From assembly GCA_035772405.1 (NCBI GenBank), contig JAYKKM010000452.1:144501-208500 (forward strand): DNA of 64,000 bases, given 5' to 3'. Under the pieces are notes generated by a model. It saw only the letters and a program-made list of their open reading frames with translations. It had not been told where the DNA came from and ran no database searches. Of this stretch, positions 28,279 through 38,273 are shown in pieces. A program made the translations under genes and the position numbers. This DNA is from Chrysogorgia sp. JL179-B06 (lineage: Eukaryota; Cnidaria; Anthozoa; Scleralcyonacea; Chrysogorgiidae). The first letter of the stretch is position 1. Each line of letters starts with the position of its first letter.

Positions 28279-28458
28279 TTAACACCATATCTTCTTTAAC
28301 AACCATCTCTTTAATCTACAACAACGTTGTTTTTTTTTTGTATCTTTCCACGGTGTATAATTCGCACACACTTCCCCACACATATTTCCGTTAAGACATT
28401 GTCCACAGGGATATTTTGAATAGAATAATCTATTATATCGTGCATCCACGGTTTCCAT
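28279..28458 (-). CDS. Cys-rich small protein, pair member 2 (59 aa)
   Basis: ATG at 28458, TAA at 28279. ARYNRLFYSKYPCGQC aligns with ERYNRLYYNKHPCGRC of the neighbouring gene, followed by more cysteines (C-G-E-V-C) and a matching basic helix (LKRWLLKKI). A tandem duplicate of the 27977 gene with the same TATA spacing (TATAAATA at 28492-28499). Likely metal-binding; function unknown. Confidence 0.6.
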   Translation of the reverse strand: METVDARYNRLFYSKYPCGQCLNGNMCGEVCANYTPWKDTKKKQRCCRLKRWLLKKIWC

Positions 28459-28491
28459 GATATTTTTGTAAAAACCCTTTTATTACATTTT

Positions 28492-28499
28492 TATTTATA
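28492..28499 (-). promoter_or_regulatory. TATA box for the 28279 gene
   Basis: TATAAATA on the minus strand 34-41 bases before the ATG at 28458. Confidence 0.5.
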
Positions 28500-28596
28500 T
28501 CCTACTAAAATTTCTTTTTTATTTTTATTTTATTTTAGAATATCTGACTTTTTTAATTTTAATTTTTCTTTTTATATTTTTTTTTATAAAAAATGA

Positions 28597-28604
28597 TATA
28601 TAAA
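28597..28604 (+). promoter_or_regulatory. TATA box for the 28637 gene
   Basis: TATATAAA 33-40 bases before the ATG at 28637. Confidence 0.5.
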
Positions 28605-28636
28605 CGCGTTACCCCCATGTGGCACGTTATTTGTGA

Positions 28637-29065
28637 ATGATGTCGAATTCACATGTACGCTATCGTGATTGTGATGAACATAACGGTAGAAGTTATCAAA
28701 GAATAATTGCTGATGACTTTAACCCCTGCAAAATTGAAGATGAAAGTAACTATTATCCAAGTCGTTTTCTAGCAAAAGAATTACACCACTTTACCTATGT
28801 TGTAAAGAAATGTCAACCTACGGTATTATGCGAATGTATTGAAGATATACCCTATGAAGATATACCCTCAACGCCTCAAACATATTACCTAGCTCTGGCA
28901 GTTAAAAAAAAACATGAATATGAAAATGATGAATGGAATTGTTCATGTCTGGGTGAAAACATAACAACAATTGTTGACTATGATGCTTCTGCTCTTTTAC
29001 AAAAAGAAATTACACTAATAATAGATTCTAATAATTTCATGAAAGCTGTAGCATATACTCAATAA
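28637..29065 (+). CDS. Terminal multigene family protein (142 aa)
   Basis: Acidic N-terminal 45 residues, then the family block: RFLAKELHHFTYVVKKCQP, an acidic linker, TYYLALAVKKK, NITTIVDYD, and LLQKEITLIID near the end. Best aligned with the 29149 and 30622 genes. Own TATA box, intact. Function unknown; the pattern suggests a small alpha/beta fold with one helix and several strands. Confidence 0.65.
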   Translation: MMSNSHVRYRDCDEHNGRSYQRIIADDFNPCKIEDESNYYPSRFLAKELHHFTYVVKKCQPTVLCECIEDIPYEDIPSTPQTYYLALAVKKKHEYENDEWNCSCLGENITTIVDYDASALLQKEITLIIDSNNFMKAVAYTQ

Positions 29066-29103
29066 AAACTTTTTTTTAAAAAAATTCGTGTTTTTTATTT
29101 ATT

Positions 29104-29113
29104 ATATATATAA
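29104..29113 (+). promoter_or_regulatory. TATA box for the 29149 gene
   Basis: TATATATATA, about 36-45 bases before the ATG at 29149. Confidence 0.5.
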
Positions 29114-29148
29114 GATTACATATTTGATTTAATCATATCTAGAACAAG

Positions 29149-29496
29149 ATGAATCAAGAACAAGATCTCGTGACCTGTGTCAATTATAGGGTTGTAGCAT
29201 ATTATGACTATACTCCTCGTTATTATTCATGTCATTTTCTTCAAAAACATTTTCCTAACTATACATATTTGGTAGAGGATTGTAAACCTGCTATACTATG
29301 TAAAGAATGTAATCCTCCATTTTGTTCTCCACCTCAAGTCTACGAACTAACTCTGAAAATTATTAAACAGGGATTACTTGAAGAGAAGGGAATAACCCTA
29401 AAAACAATTCTTGACACTAAAAGTGATCATCTCTTGTATAAAACAATTAAACTACTAAATGGTAACTCAATAATTCCACAACAAATTAATTTGTAA
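29149..29496 (+). CDS. Terminal multigene family protein (115 aa)
   Basis: Family archetype: FLQKHFPNYTYLVEDCKP (about 32-49), a Cys-rich insert CKECNPPFC, VYELTLKIIKQG, ITLKTILD and HLLYKTIKLLNG. Very similar in layout to the 30622 protein (YELTLKVINHG ... HLLHKIVKFI). Intact, own TATA box. Function unknown. Confidence 0.65.
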   Translation: MNQEQDLVTCVNYRVVAYYDYTPRYYSCHFLQKHFPNYTYLVEDCKPAILCKECNPPFCSPPQVYELTLKIIKQGLLEEKGITLKTILDTKSDHLLYKTIKLLNGNSIIPQQINL

Positions 29497-29588
29497 ACAT
29501 ATTTATTTTTCTTGTAATAAAATTTTACACAAAAATAAAAACTCGATATTCTGTTTCTAACTTTCAAGGTTTTTTTATTTTAAAAACA

Positions 29589-29954
29589 TTACAACGAATA
29601 AAATATTTGTTTCCCTCTACCCCTATGGTCAATGAAATTGTAGGGTTTAATGTTTAATATAGGTGTTGAGTTTGCTAATTTTACATTATCATTATTAATA
29701 TTTATATATTTTCCCTTCAATGATAATAAGAGGGTTTGTAAATTCTCCTCCGGAGCTCCAAACGAGTCTACTATCAGCAATTTGAAATATCGAGGTCCTT
29801 GCCAATCTTTCAGATATAAATAATATCCATATCTTAAACACGAGGGAATCACAGGTTCATAATTTACTAATTGTATGGGTTGAGCTTGATAATAAAATGT
29901 AAGATAAGCATGAGATTCACATTCTCCAAAATCAATCATTGAGCGCAACCACAT
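29589..29954 (-). CDS. Terminal multigene family protein, diverged (121 aa)
   Basis: The ATG at 29954 is chosen because a minus-strand TATA box (29994-30000) lies 40 bases upstream; an upstream TTG extension would cross that promoter. Contains YEPVIPSCLRYGYYLYLKD, YFKLLIVDSFG, and LQTLLLSLKGKYINI, the last resembling the family's C-terminal L-x-G-K-x-V-x-L. More distant than the other members, so membership is less certain. Confidence 0.5.
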   Translation of the reverse strand: MWLRSMIDFGECESHAYLTFYYQAQPIQLVNYEPVIPSCLRYGYYLYLKDWQGPRYFKLLIVDSFGAPEENLQTLLLSLKGKYININNDNVKLANSTPILNIKPYNFIDHRGRGKQIFYSL

Positions 29955-29993
29955 GTTTGAAAAATAATAGAAAAAATATATTTGATGCCCTGC

Positions 29994-30041
29994 TTTTATA
30001 GTTTTGCAAAATCTATAAAAGTAGGTTGTCAAACTATAAAA
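29994..30041. promoter_or_regulatory. Divergent promoter with two TATA boxes
   Basis: Minus-strand TATAAAA at 29994-30000 and plus-strand TATAAAA at about 30035-30041 serve the genes at 29954 and 30074, each about 40 bases from its ATG. Confidence 0.5.
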
Positions 30042-30073
30042 TTTTCACAAAACGTTCAAAAAATATTGTCAAG

Positions 30074-30277
30074 ATGGTCTATTGCAGTTTCTGTTGTTGT
30101 GAAGTGAATTCCTTCTATCATTTTTTCATGCATTACAGATGTAAAGAATGCTTTGTAAACCATCATTATTGTTATCCTTGTAAACAGAATTACGGACGAC
30201 TTATCTATAGTAGAATAGTTGATCTATGTGAATGTGATGATAGAATACAAAGATGGAAAAAAACTTATTTGGATTAA
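30074..30277 (+). CDS. Cys/His-rich zinc-finger-like protein (67 aa)
   Basis: ATG at 30074 fits a TATA box 33-39 bases upstream. The sequence is MVYCSFCCCEVNSFYHFF, then C-K-E-C, HHYCYPCK and a distal C-E-C, giving several possible metal ligands in a treble-clef-like arrangement. No named family recognised. Could bind zinc and protein or nucleic acid. Confidence 0.55.
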   Translation: MVYCSFCCCEVNSFYHFFMHYRCKECFVNHHYCYPCKQNYGRLIYSRIVDLCECDDRIQRWKKTYLD

Positions 30278-30621
30278 TAAAATTTTTTTTAAAATACATT
30301 GTCTACCATTTCCAAAATTCATAAAACTTATGATTATAATTCGGATGATCTTTTTTCCATCCACCTTTTTGAATTTTTTTAGAACGTCGTCGTTTACGTA
30401 TTCGTTTTTTTATTTTCGCTTTTCTTATACATCTCCTACTCCTACACTTCATTTTTTTATGTTAACTGAAGTACGACAAGCAATGGTTTTAAAAAAAAAA
30501 AGAAAAAACCATCTATTTATACTGTTCTGTTTTTGATTTTTTTTTAATATCTTTTTCTGAGACACATATATAATATTTATATAAGATGTTTAAACTAAAA
30601 AACTTTATCATTACTGAAAAA

Positions 30622-30978
30622 ATGTCCGTATTACATTATGTTAGTATATGTACAAATAGTATAACTTTTTTTGACTGCGCCAAAAATACTTTTCAGCGCT
30701 ATTTATCATATGAATATCTTCTTAAAGAAAATCCTGAATATATATATTTTGTAGAGGATTGCAAACCTGTTACAATAATTAAAACAAAACAATGTTCTGT
30801 AATAAAAAAAAATGGTGTGGAACAACACCCGTATGAACTAACCCTGAAAGTTATCAATCATGGAGAATCTGGAAAAACACTAAAAATATTATCAGAGGAA
30901 GATGTTCCTCATCTTTTACATAAAATTGTTAAGTTTATAAAAACTGACAAAGACATAATAATTCCTTCTCTTGTATAA
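30622..30978 (+). CDS. Terminal multigene family protein (118 aa)
   Basis: The ATG at 30622 (MSVLHYV) is preferred over 30586 because a TATA box (TTATATAAG, about 30577-30585) sits some 40 bases upstream of it and directly against the earlier ATG. Family landmarks: YLLKENPEYIYFVEDCKP, PYELTLKVINHG, TLKILSEED, HLLHKIVKFI. Closest to the 29149 gene. Intact; function unknown. Confidence 0.65.
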   Translation: MSVLHYVSICTNSITFFDCAKNTFQRYLSYEYLLKENPEYIYFVEDCKPVTIIKTKQCSVIKKNGVEQHPYELTLKVINHGESGKTLKILSEEDVPHLLHKIVKFIKTDKDIIIPSLV

Positions 30979-31038
30979 ATTTATTTTTTATAATAAAACA
31001 TGTGAATCATTGTTATTTTTTTACATGAATTTCTTTCT

Positions 31039-31473
31039 TTACTCTAAAAGTTTTTTTCTTTTTTGTTTTTGTCGATGCTTGTTCTTATAATCAGCTAATT
31101 TATAGATTCTTTCACTATCCCATAATTTTCCCATTTTACCCTGACGTTTTCCATATCGATATAACGTGGACGGATCATATAGTCTACCCTTAAAATAGTA
31201 GAAATCATCAGCATAAGAACGAAGGATTTCTCCCCCATATGGAAGCCAATCAAAAATATCATCTCTTGCTTCTTTGAGATAAACAACCCCTTGAAGAAAT
31301 CCCAATTCTTTATCTTTTACAATTTCACGACTACATTCAAAAAACGATATTTCATTTAATTTAAGACAATTCTGTGGAGTATGAATTAATTTCGCTGCCT
31401 CTATCAATTTTTCAGCATTTTCTGGATTACGCATTTGAAATGACCAAATCTTTCGCGAGGGTATATACCCCAT
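31039..31473 (-). CDS. Hypothetical protein (144 aa)
   Basis: ATG at 31473 with a minus-strand TATA box at 31514-31520. N-terminal helix containing RNPENAEKLIEAAKLI, a middle with FLQGVVYLKEARDDIFDWLPYGG and Tyr/Asp-rich residues, and a very basic C-terminus (KHRQKQKRKK). No recognised family; the basic tail suggests nuclear or nucleic-acid association. Confidence 0.55.
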   Translation of the reverse strand: MGYIPSRKIWSFQMRNPENAEKLIEAAKLIHTPQNCLKLNEISFFECSREIVKDKELGFLQGVVYLKEARDDIFDWLPYGGEILRSYADDFYYFKGRLYDPSTLYRYGKRQGKMGKLWDSERIYKLADYKNKHRQKQKRKKLLE

Positions 31474-31513
31474 CTTCAACAAAATAACTGAACATTTTTT
31501 TTATGATATCGTT

Positions 31514-31520
31514 TTTTATA
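31514..31520 (-). promoter_or_regulatory. TATA box for the 31039 gene
   Basis: TATAAAA on the minus strand 41-47 bases before the ATG at 31473. Confidence 0.5.
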
Positions 31521-31656
31521 CCCTAGGTTTTGTAGAAATGAAAAAAAAAAAATTTCTCAAAAAACTTTCATATAAATAAGCTGAAACTTTTCTTTTTCAT
31601 TTATACACTACGTGCTTATAAAACATTGTCCCTCTACAAACTTAGTTTAAGAAAAA

Positions 31657-32175
31657 ATGGCTACGAAAGAAGAAATAACGAATGAAGCTTCCTATGGAAA
31701 ACCCAACCTCATACCCCTGAATGGTTCCCCTCTCATATGGGATTACAACGATAAAGGAGAGGGATACGCGTACGGTGTACGTGATACGGATACGTATACG
31801 TCGAAAGTATTTAATTTCGAGGACTTCAGACCCCCCAAACCTATTCAGGATGATTCTGATAGTGATGATAGTTTGAAAGCATTTTTGGGGACTGCTGATG
31901 ACGAAGTAAAGGAGGAAAAAGTATTTAATAGAAACAACATTAAAAAAAAAGTATATACCCGCTATAATATTAATACTCTTCGACAGAATTTTCCAAATCA
32001 AAAATATATTTTACGACACTGTATATACTTTCCCTCGGGTAGGCTATCCGGGTATAAATTATATTTAGAAGTGGTAGATGGGGGAATTATTTGTCCGCAT
32101 AAATATATAACAACAATTATGATAACTGATGATTCCATACTTAGTTCCATTAATAAAGAAATGTATTTAGATTAA
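31657..32175 (+). CDS. Terminal multigene family protein with long N-terminal arm (172 aa)
   Basis: The first 90 residues are hydrophilic and partly acidic (DDSDSDDSLK). The C-terminal 80 form a family domain: INTLRQNFPNQKYILRHC, YKLYLEVVDGG, HKYITTIMITDDSI and INKEMYLD at the end. The final residues also resemble those of the family-A left copy (IEKLYLD). A TATA box near 31571-31578 implies a longer leader than for the other members. Outermost gene on the right. Confidence 0.6.
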   Translation: MATKEEITNEASYGKPNLIPLNGSPLIWDYNDKGEGYAYGVRDTDTYTSKVFNFEDFRPPKPIQDDSDSDDSLKAFLGTADDEVKEEKVFNRNNIKKKVYTRYNINTLRQNFPNQKYILRHCIYFPSGRLSGYKLYLEVVDGGIICPHKYITTIMITDDSILSSINKEMYLD

Positions 32176-32899
32176 ATAAAAACAATAAAAAGAGAATTTT
32201 GTTTTTCAAAAAAAGTTATTTTATTGTGTGTTAAAGTACATTTTATTTTTTTTAAAAATATATTTCATCTATTTGAAAAACACCAAATAATTTTTGAAGA
32301 TATTTCCCTCTACAAATTTTATCATTTTTTTTTTAAAATACCGTAACTAAGGAATATCAGTCATTCGGCCCTAAGATGGCGTCGAGGTAAGAGCTCCATG
32401 GCGGAAATTTCTATGATTAATTCTATAAACCAAAATGTGATTATTTTTATTTCAACATCGTACAACTCTTCCAATAAAAATAATACGGACTTTTTTTTGG
32501 AGGGTAAGTATAAATCACATCGGGTGAGGTATGATGGTCGTTTATAAAGTTTTTTTTTGAATTTTAAAATATCTATCTCATGAAATTGACTACGATAACC
32601 TTGATTGACCTTCCTCTCACTCTCTGGTCGTCAAACTCAAGGATAATCAAAAAAAACTGGTCGTACAACAACACCAGGTTTCATGAGATAAATATATACA
32701 AAATTCACAAAAAACCTCTTGTATACGACCAGGTGCATATCCCCCCTGATTTGATGGCTGGTCGTTCTATACAGGGTGACCACACCTTAAAAAGCTTCAA
32801 CCCCCCTGGAAATACGGGATTGTGCTGTGCTCTGATTGGTCCATTCAAATCATTCTTGATTCTGATTGGCTTAGAGCTCGGTTCCAATCCCAAACACAT

Positions 32900-32955
<56 letters not shown>

Positions 32956-33030
32956 CGACTGTTTTGGTGCCGCAACCCAGAACGCTCTGTCTCCATGTGT
33001 CACCGTTTTGGATTTTGGCTCAAGTAGCAG
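32176..33030. other. Right boundary of the element and host flank
   Basis: AT-rich to about 32340, then a change in composition toward host sequence. No gene. A short inverted pair (TATCTCATGAAA at 32571 and TTTCATGAGATA at 32679) and a (TA)n array at 32902-32953 occur. The exact element end was not located. Confidence 0.45.
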
Positions 33031-33033
33031 ATT

Positions 33034-33724
33034 TCAGTCAGATGATCTCAAAGCACGAGTAGGTTTATATTTAGTTAGCAAATCAGTAATATAAACAGGC
33101 GCCGGGCCATGCGAAGCCTTGAAAGTAATTATTAGTATCTTAAATACAATCCTTGATCTCACCAGCAACCAGTGAAGATTACGAAGCACAGGGGAGATAT
33201 GCTCCAATTTTTTAACCCCTGTAACAAGTCTAGCAGCTGTATTTTGAATTCGCTGTAACTTGCTCAATTAAGCTTCTGGTAAGCGTATTACAGCTGTCAA
33301 GTTTTGATGTTATGAATGCATGCATAAACTTCTCACAGTCCTTTTTACTCAAATATTTCCTGATCTTGCCGATATTTCTGATAGCAAATGTGGCCGATTT
33401 ACAGATGTTATTTACATGAGTATTTAATTTTGGATGACTATCTACAGCAACACCGAGATCACGTGCAACCGGAGCCCGTTGGATTCTCACATCATTGACA
33501 CATCTTTCTGGCATTGGTTCACAATGCATAAAACGTGACGATAGATGGACAATCGCGGTTTTACTCGGATTGCATATAAGACCATTCATAGTACACCAGT
33601 TGGTGATGTCCTTAATACATAACTCAAGTTTAGCTAGAGCAGCAGGTCGATCACATGGAGATTTTATAGGCATATACAGCTGTGTTGGAACTAGTGAAAA
33701 CAAATTAAATTGCTTTCTCACCAA
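33034..33724 (-). mobile_element. CR1/L2-type LINE reverse transcriptase fragment (3' part)
   Basis: Two frames (33230-33724, 33034-33267) carry the distal RT/thumb region: KTAIVHLSSR, DLGVAVDSHPKLNTHVNNIC, RNIGKIRKYLS, HAFITSKLDSCN, LQRIQNTAARLVTG, and HGPAPVYITDLL. These are standard for CR1/L2 non-LTR retrotransposons. One frameshift and an internal break near 33250 show it is dead. Confidence 0.85.
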
Positions 33725-33774
33725 TTCAATTGAATTGTCTAAAATGAATGGTACCTATTATGGTATATTTTCCT

Positions 33775-34065
33775 AGGAGAAAAGTACATCGACACTAAGA
33801 ACCTCGCTGATGAGGTTAATAATTATTTTATCAGCCAAACCGAAGATTTCTGAATTTTATGTGTCGGAGAGTGAAGCATGTAACGCATTACCTGTATTAA
33901 CTATCAAGATTGCTAAAGCTATTGGATCTTATGAAATTCCAAACGAGTTGTTAAAGGAATTTTCCCTCGAGCTGGCCCTGTGGTAAGTGGTATTTATAAT
34001 CAATTAATGAGAGAGAAAATTCCCGATTTCCTAAAGTCGTCTATTGTAGGGTGTAAAAGAAATAG
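33775..34065 (+). mobile_element. LINE reverse transcriptase fragment (5' part), opposite strand
   Basis: Conceptual translation in shifting frames shows EVNNYF, KAIGSYEIPNELLKEFS and SGIYNQLMREKIPDFLKSS, the N-terminal RT region of CR1/Jockey-like elements. It lies head-to-head with the 33034-33724 fragment. Confidence 0.65.
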
Positions 34066-34647
34066 GTCTTATATCGCCTTCGGACATTGGTAATTTTATT
34101 TTGGGGATGGTGGTAATGTTAGAATACTTCCATATACCAGGTGCGATACTATTAGTAAGGCTAACATTAACGATTGTAGCAATGGGGGCTGCCAACTCGT
34201 CACGGCATGGGACGTTATCTGGACAATGAGCTTTAGAGGACTTGATTAAAAGGAGGTTTTTGCATACCTAATATGGTTGGATGGTTGGGGCGACCTCGTT
34301 GGACTGCACGAACGTGGACAAAATTATTCAAAGAGTTTACTAATTCTTGCTGGCACAGGGTTGTGCCATCATGTTGCAAAGATAAATATGTAGTTTTACG
34401 GGATCTTCCAGACATATCGTTCACAGCGCACCACCATTTATGACAGTTTTCTTTCTTTAGATGTTGTACTGTACTTTGTTCTTGTAAATGGTTTTCTTTC
34501 TATCAGCAATTTCTTTCTGGACTTTTTATTTGAAAGAACGTCACAAGGAAACGTTACCACTATGGAAAGCTTTCTGTCGATCTTATAACAGTATGTTAAT
34601 AGCTGGGATTATCCACGGCTTGTCAGAAAGGACGTGCTTTATGATCT

Positions 34648-35101
34648 TTAACTCTTTCCCGACGGCTGAAAAACATCAAAAATTGAACGACCACGTTGTT
34701 CTATTGATATCTCTTGAAATAACCATAACTGTTGCGAAAGCTATACATTTTCTGGAAGCCCAATAAACCGGCTTTTACTTGTGCTTTTAAATTTCCCGAA
34801 CAAAACACATTATGTTAATATAAATTAGCATTAATTATCATAAATCAGGTTGAAAAATTTACATTTTTCTAGAAAAGGCCATCTTGCACGCCCGCGTAGC
34901 ATCTTGAAAACTCAAAATGCCACCAATCGCAGAGTTGTTTATGAAATCAAATCAAACTTGGCGTGTGCGTGGATTTCATGTTCCTGACGCTTGTCAAATT
35001 TCAATTTTTAATCTTGCGTAACCGTGTGCCGTGTTTTTCGATTGACGACTTTGCGGGTCTTCAATGACCCGTTTTAACTGCGCCGGTCGGGAAAGAGTTA
35101 A
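34648..35101. mobile_element. TTAA-type (piggyBac-like) MITE, copy 1 (454 bp)
   Basis: Flanked by TTAA on both sides, with inverted ends CTCTTTCCCGACGG and CCGGTCGGGAAAGAG. No coding. About 98 percent identical by eye to the copy at 35578. Confidence 0.88.
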
Positions 35102-35577
35102 TAAACAATGGCCGATATTTTTTCGCATCGATCAATTTTATATTTTCGCCTGAATTTTTCATCATCGTTGTAAGTCGGCTAAACAACACACATATCAAAT
35201 TTTAAGCCAATTTGGTGAATTATTTCCTACATTTCTAAACACGGTGAATTTTGACCTTTTTGACCCACATGCATAGAACGTATTGTCTTTGTGGTGTATA
35301 GATAGCTTGCGTATATATTTAAAAATATGAGCTCCCGTGCGGGTGGACCAGTGCGGGTGGGATCTCTGCAGAGACTCTGCTTCGGGTAACCCTTACATAA
35401 TTCCTCTCATTGAGGGGGGTAGGGGGAGCAGAGAAGGGGGTTCATTTTTGCTCACTGACCATTTTTTTGCTTTGTTAAACTGTATTTACATTGATTATTT
35501 TCAATTCAACAGATAATAAACTGCTTTTCCTTTCACGCTTTTTCTTCGATTATTTTCAATTTACCTATTATTGCTTA

Positions 35578-36030
35578 TTAACTCTTTCCCGACGGCTGAA
35601 AAACATCAAAATTGAACGACCACGTTGTTCTATTGATATCTCTTGAAATAACCATAACTGTTGCGAAAGCTATACATTTTCTGGAAGCCCAATAAACCTT
35701 CTTTTACTTGTGCTTTTAAATTTCCCGAACAAAATACATTATGTTAATATAAATTAGCATTAATTATCATAAATCAGGTTGAAAAATTTACATTTTTCTA
35801 GAAAAGGCCATCTTGCACGCCCGCGTAGCATCTTGAAAACTCAAAATGCCACCAATCGCAGAGTTGTTTATGAAATCAAATCAAACTTGGCGTGTGCGTG
35901 GATTTCATGTTCCTGGCGCTTGTCGAATTTCAATTTTTAATCTTGCGTAACCGTGTGCCATGTTTTTCGATTGACGACTTTGCGGGTCTTCAATGACCCG
36001 TTTTAACTGCGCCGGTCGGGAAAGAGTTAA
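35578..36030. mobile_element. TTAA-type (piggyBac-like) MITE, copy 2 (453 bp)
   Basis: Same ends, TTAA duplications and orientation as copy 1, 476 bases downstream. The few differences include a one-base deletion after AACATCAAAA. Confidence 0.88.
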
Positions 36031-37085
36031 AGGGAAGACTCGATCAATAGCAGCTGTTAATTGAGAGGTAAAAGAAGTAGCAAGCTCGTCGACTGTTGGG
36101 TTAGGGTTCAGATCTTTGAACCAGTTCTGTGTGGTGGCCCATTACCAAAAGCGTCAATACCAGACTGTGGATAACTACAAACACGACGTTTGCCTGTGCT
36201 AACCGTGAGATTATCTGGACTATTCTTTGACTTAGGCAACCATATGACTGAATTGTGATCACTTTATCCAAGAGGGGCTGTAATAATGGGAATTTCATAC
36301 AATTTATGAAGTTTGGTAATAATCATGTCGAAAAGGATCATCCCACTAGTAGTAGTAAGTTGTTGGATTATCTGCTTATAAGGCTTTGGATTAAAGTCCC
36401 CTTAAAAACGAGGCCGCAATCTGGGTACTTATTACTAATCAACCTCATGCCATACTATGACTTATAATAAATATTTTCATAAATCGTATCGTGGATATGT
36501 TGTTATTCATTTTACACTTTGGTCACTCTAACCATTTTGGCCGTATTGTGGCTTATCTCGCTTTAGTGCATATAGAGTACGGGATTCCTGTGAGGAAGAA
36601 ACACTTCGGGATTCCTGTGAGGAAGAAACTTTTAGGGAATCAGTGCGAAGAACTGTTCAAGATATCAAACATATTGACATGGAAAATGTAAAGTTTTGCT
36701 ATTTATAGAACCCAAACTCAGACAAACAAACCAAAATTGAATCTCACGGGATTCCTAAATAGCCATTTTCTATTGTTGAGATTGCAAGAATAAACAAGAA
36801 TAAATTATAGACTCAGACAAACATACATACTGACGTCATTACCACGCTTCGCTATTGCTGCAACGGATGATATTTGCATTTTCGCTTGAGAACACACGTA
36901 GAAACGATGGTGCTGTCATGCAATGAGTCATTAAACAAGTTATTAAGGAATGAAACAAAGGGACATGTTCGAGCGAAAATATATCACTATTCCGATCAAT
37001 TTTTTTCAGGATATGCATGTATGTATCAAAGTGTTCACAGACAGTAATGGTGTCAAATTGTTAGTACCAAATTCCACACCAATAT
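36031..37085. other. Host intergenic DNA
   Basis: No supported gene. A short tandem duplication of GGGATTCCTGTGAGGAAGAA occurs at 36581-36628. Confidence 0.4.
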
Positions 37086-38236
37086 TTTGTTGGAAGAAGG
37101 AGTCTGGTTAGACCGTTTCTTTCTGCAAGCGATATTCACGGCAAAACCCGCTTTAATATTGCCGTTGATAATTTCGAATGGGACCAAAACTTTTCGTGGG
37201 TTAAAGCAGATCTCTGAGTGGGAAACTCATTTCGTTTACCGAAAAGGAGCTACAGTACCTCACGTACAGGAAGTACTGAGAGATACAAGATGGACGAGAA
37301 AAATATTTAAAAACCGCCAGACATTAAAAAAGTGCGCATTACGTTCAGAAGGTATTGGAAGATGGTCGTTGGAGTTAAACAGAATGTAAACCACGCATTT
37401 TATTAATTTTAGTGCTTTAATGTGTGTAAAATGAAATTAAAGTGTATATTTTTACTTGTTTCCAATAATCGGTTTTTAATAGTTATGTTTATACTGCTTC
37501 AAAGGCTAGGGTGTTGATGGTGTTTTCTCGGGTGCTTTGGGGGTTCTTTGGGGGTGTTCATCTGTTATTGGGGGCGGGGGGATTGGAGGTGTTCCCGAGT
37601 TAGGGTGCTTATGGGAGTATTTGGGGGCGTTTGGGAGTGTTTTGCGGGTGCTGGTTATATTTGGGGGGGGTTTGTATTGTGCGGGTACTTTGAGGGGTGA
37701 TGGGTATTTGGGGGTGTTTTGGGAGGGTGCTCCCAACAGATTAAATGATCGAAACTAGACATGCGCAGTAGCGATATACCGTCTAACCAAAAGAATCCTG
37801 TAGCCGTCCGATAACACAGCATCTGCTTGAAAGGAAGCAGACACAAAAACCGATTATTGGAAACAAGTCTTAGAGACTTTTAGCAAGTGATGAAAATACA
37901 CTTTAATTTCATTTTAAACATATAATTCGTAGTTAAAGCAATCACTAAAATTAATATATTTCGTGGTTTACGTTCTCTTAACTCCAACAACCATCTTCGA
38001 ATACCTTCTGAACGTAATACGCTTTTTTAATGTCTGGCGGTTTATGAATATTTCTCTCGTCCGTCTTTCGTTGTATCTCTCTTAGTACTTTCCGTACGAG
38101 AGGTAGCTCCTTTTCGTGAAACGAAATGACCCAACGAACGTTTTATCCAATTCGCAATTATCAACAACGATATTAAAGTGGGTTTTGCCGTCAATATAGC
38201 ATTGTCGCTGGGAGAAATCGTTCTAACGTTCTAACC
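37086..38236. repeat. Large inverted repeat with G-rich spacer
   Basis: Arms at about 37086-37477 and 37846-38236 are diverged inverted copies (for example TCCAATAATCGGTTTTT against AAAAACCGATTATTGGA at the inner ends). The spacer 37506-37735 is very G-rich on the plus strand. No target duplication identified. Could be a fold-back transposon or two inverted repeat copies. Confidence 0.65.
37506..37735 (+). repeat. G-rich tract with G-quadruplex potential
   Basis: Many runs of three to seven G separated by short loops built around GGGGGTGTT-like words. It occupies the loop of the inverted repeat. Confidence 0.6.
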
Positions 38237-38273
38237 AGGCTCTGTTAGCGTATCCTTCTCCTGAATAATATAC

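Larger units (their letters stand above)
1..32200. mobile_element. Integrated Polinton/Maverick (adintovirus-like) element, left end outside window
   Basis: The call rests on co-occurrence of protein-primed polymerase B, A32-type ATPase, adenain-like protease, double jelly-roll capsid protein, a conserved capsid-module protein and DDE integrase, the defining Polinton set. Coding is AT-rich and tightly packed. The right limit is approximate: the last element-type gene ends at 32175, and host-like sequence with a CR1/L2 fragment begins within the next kilobase. I found no terminal inverted repeat pair; the left end is probably beyond base 1. Without two later insertions (about 4.2 kb) the visible element is still about 28 kb, larger than the usual 15-20 kb, mainly because of accessory genes at both ends. 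Confidence 0.9.
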
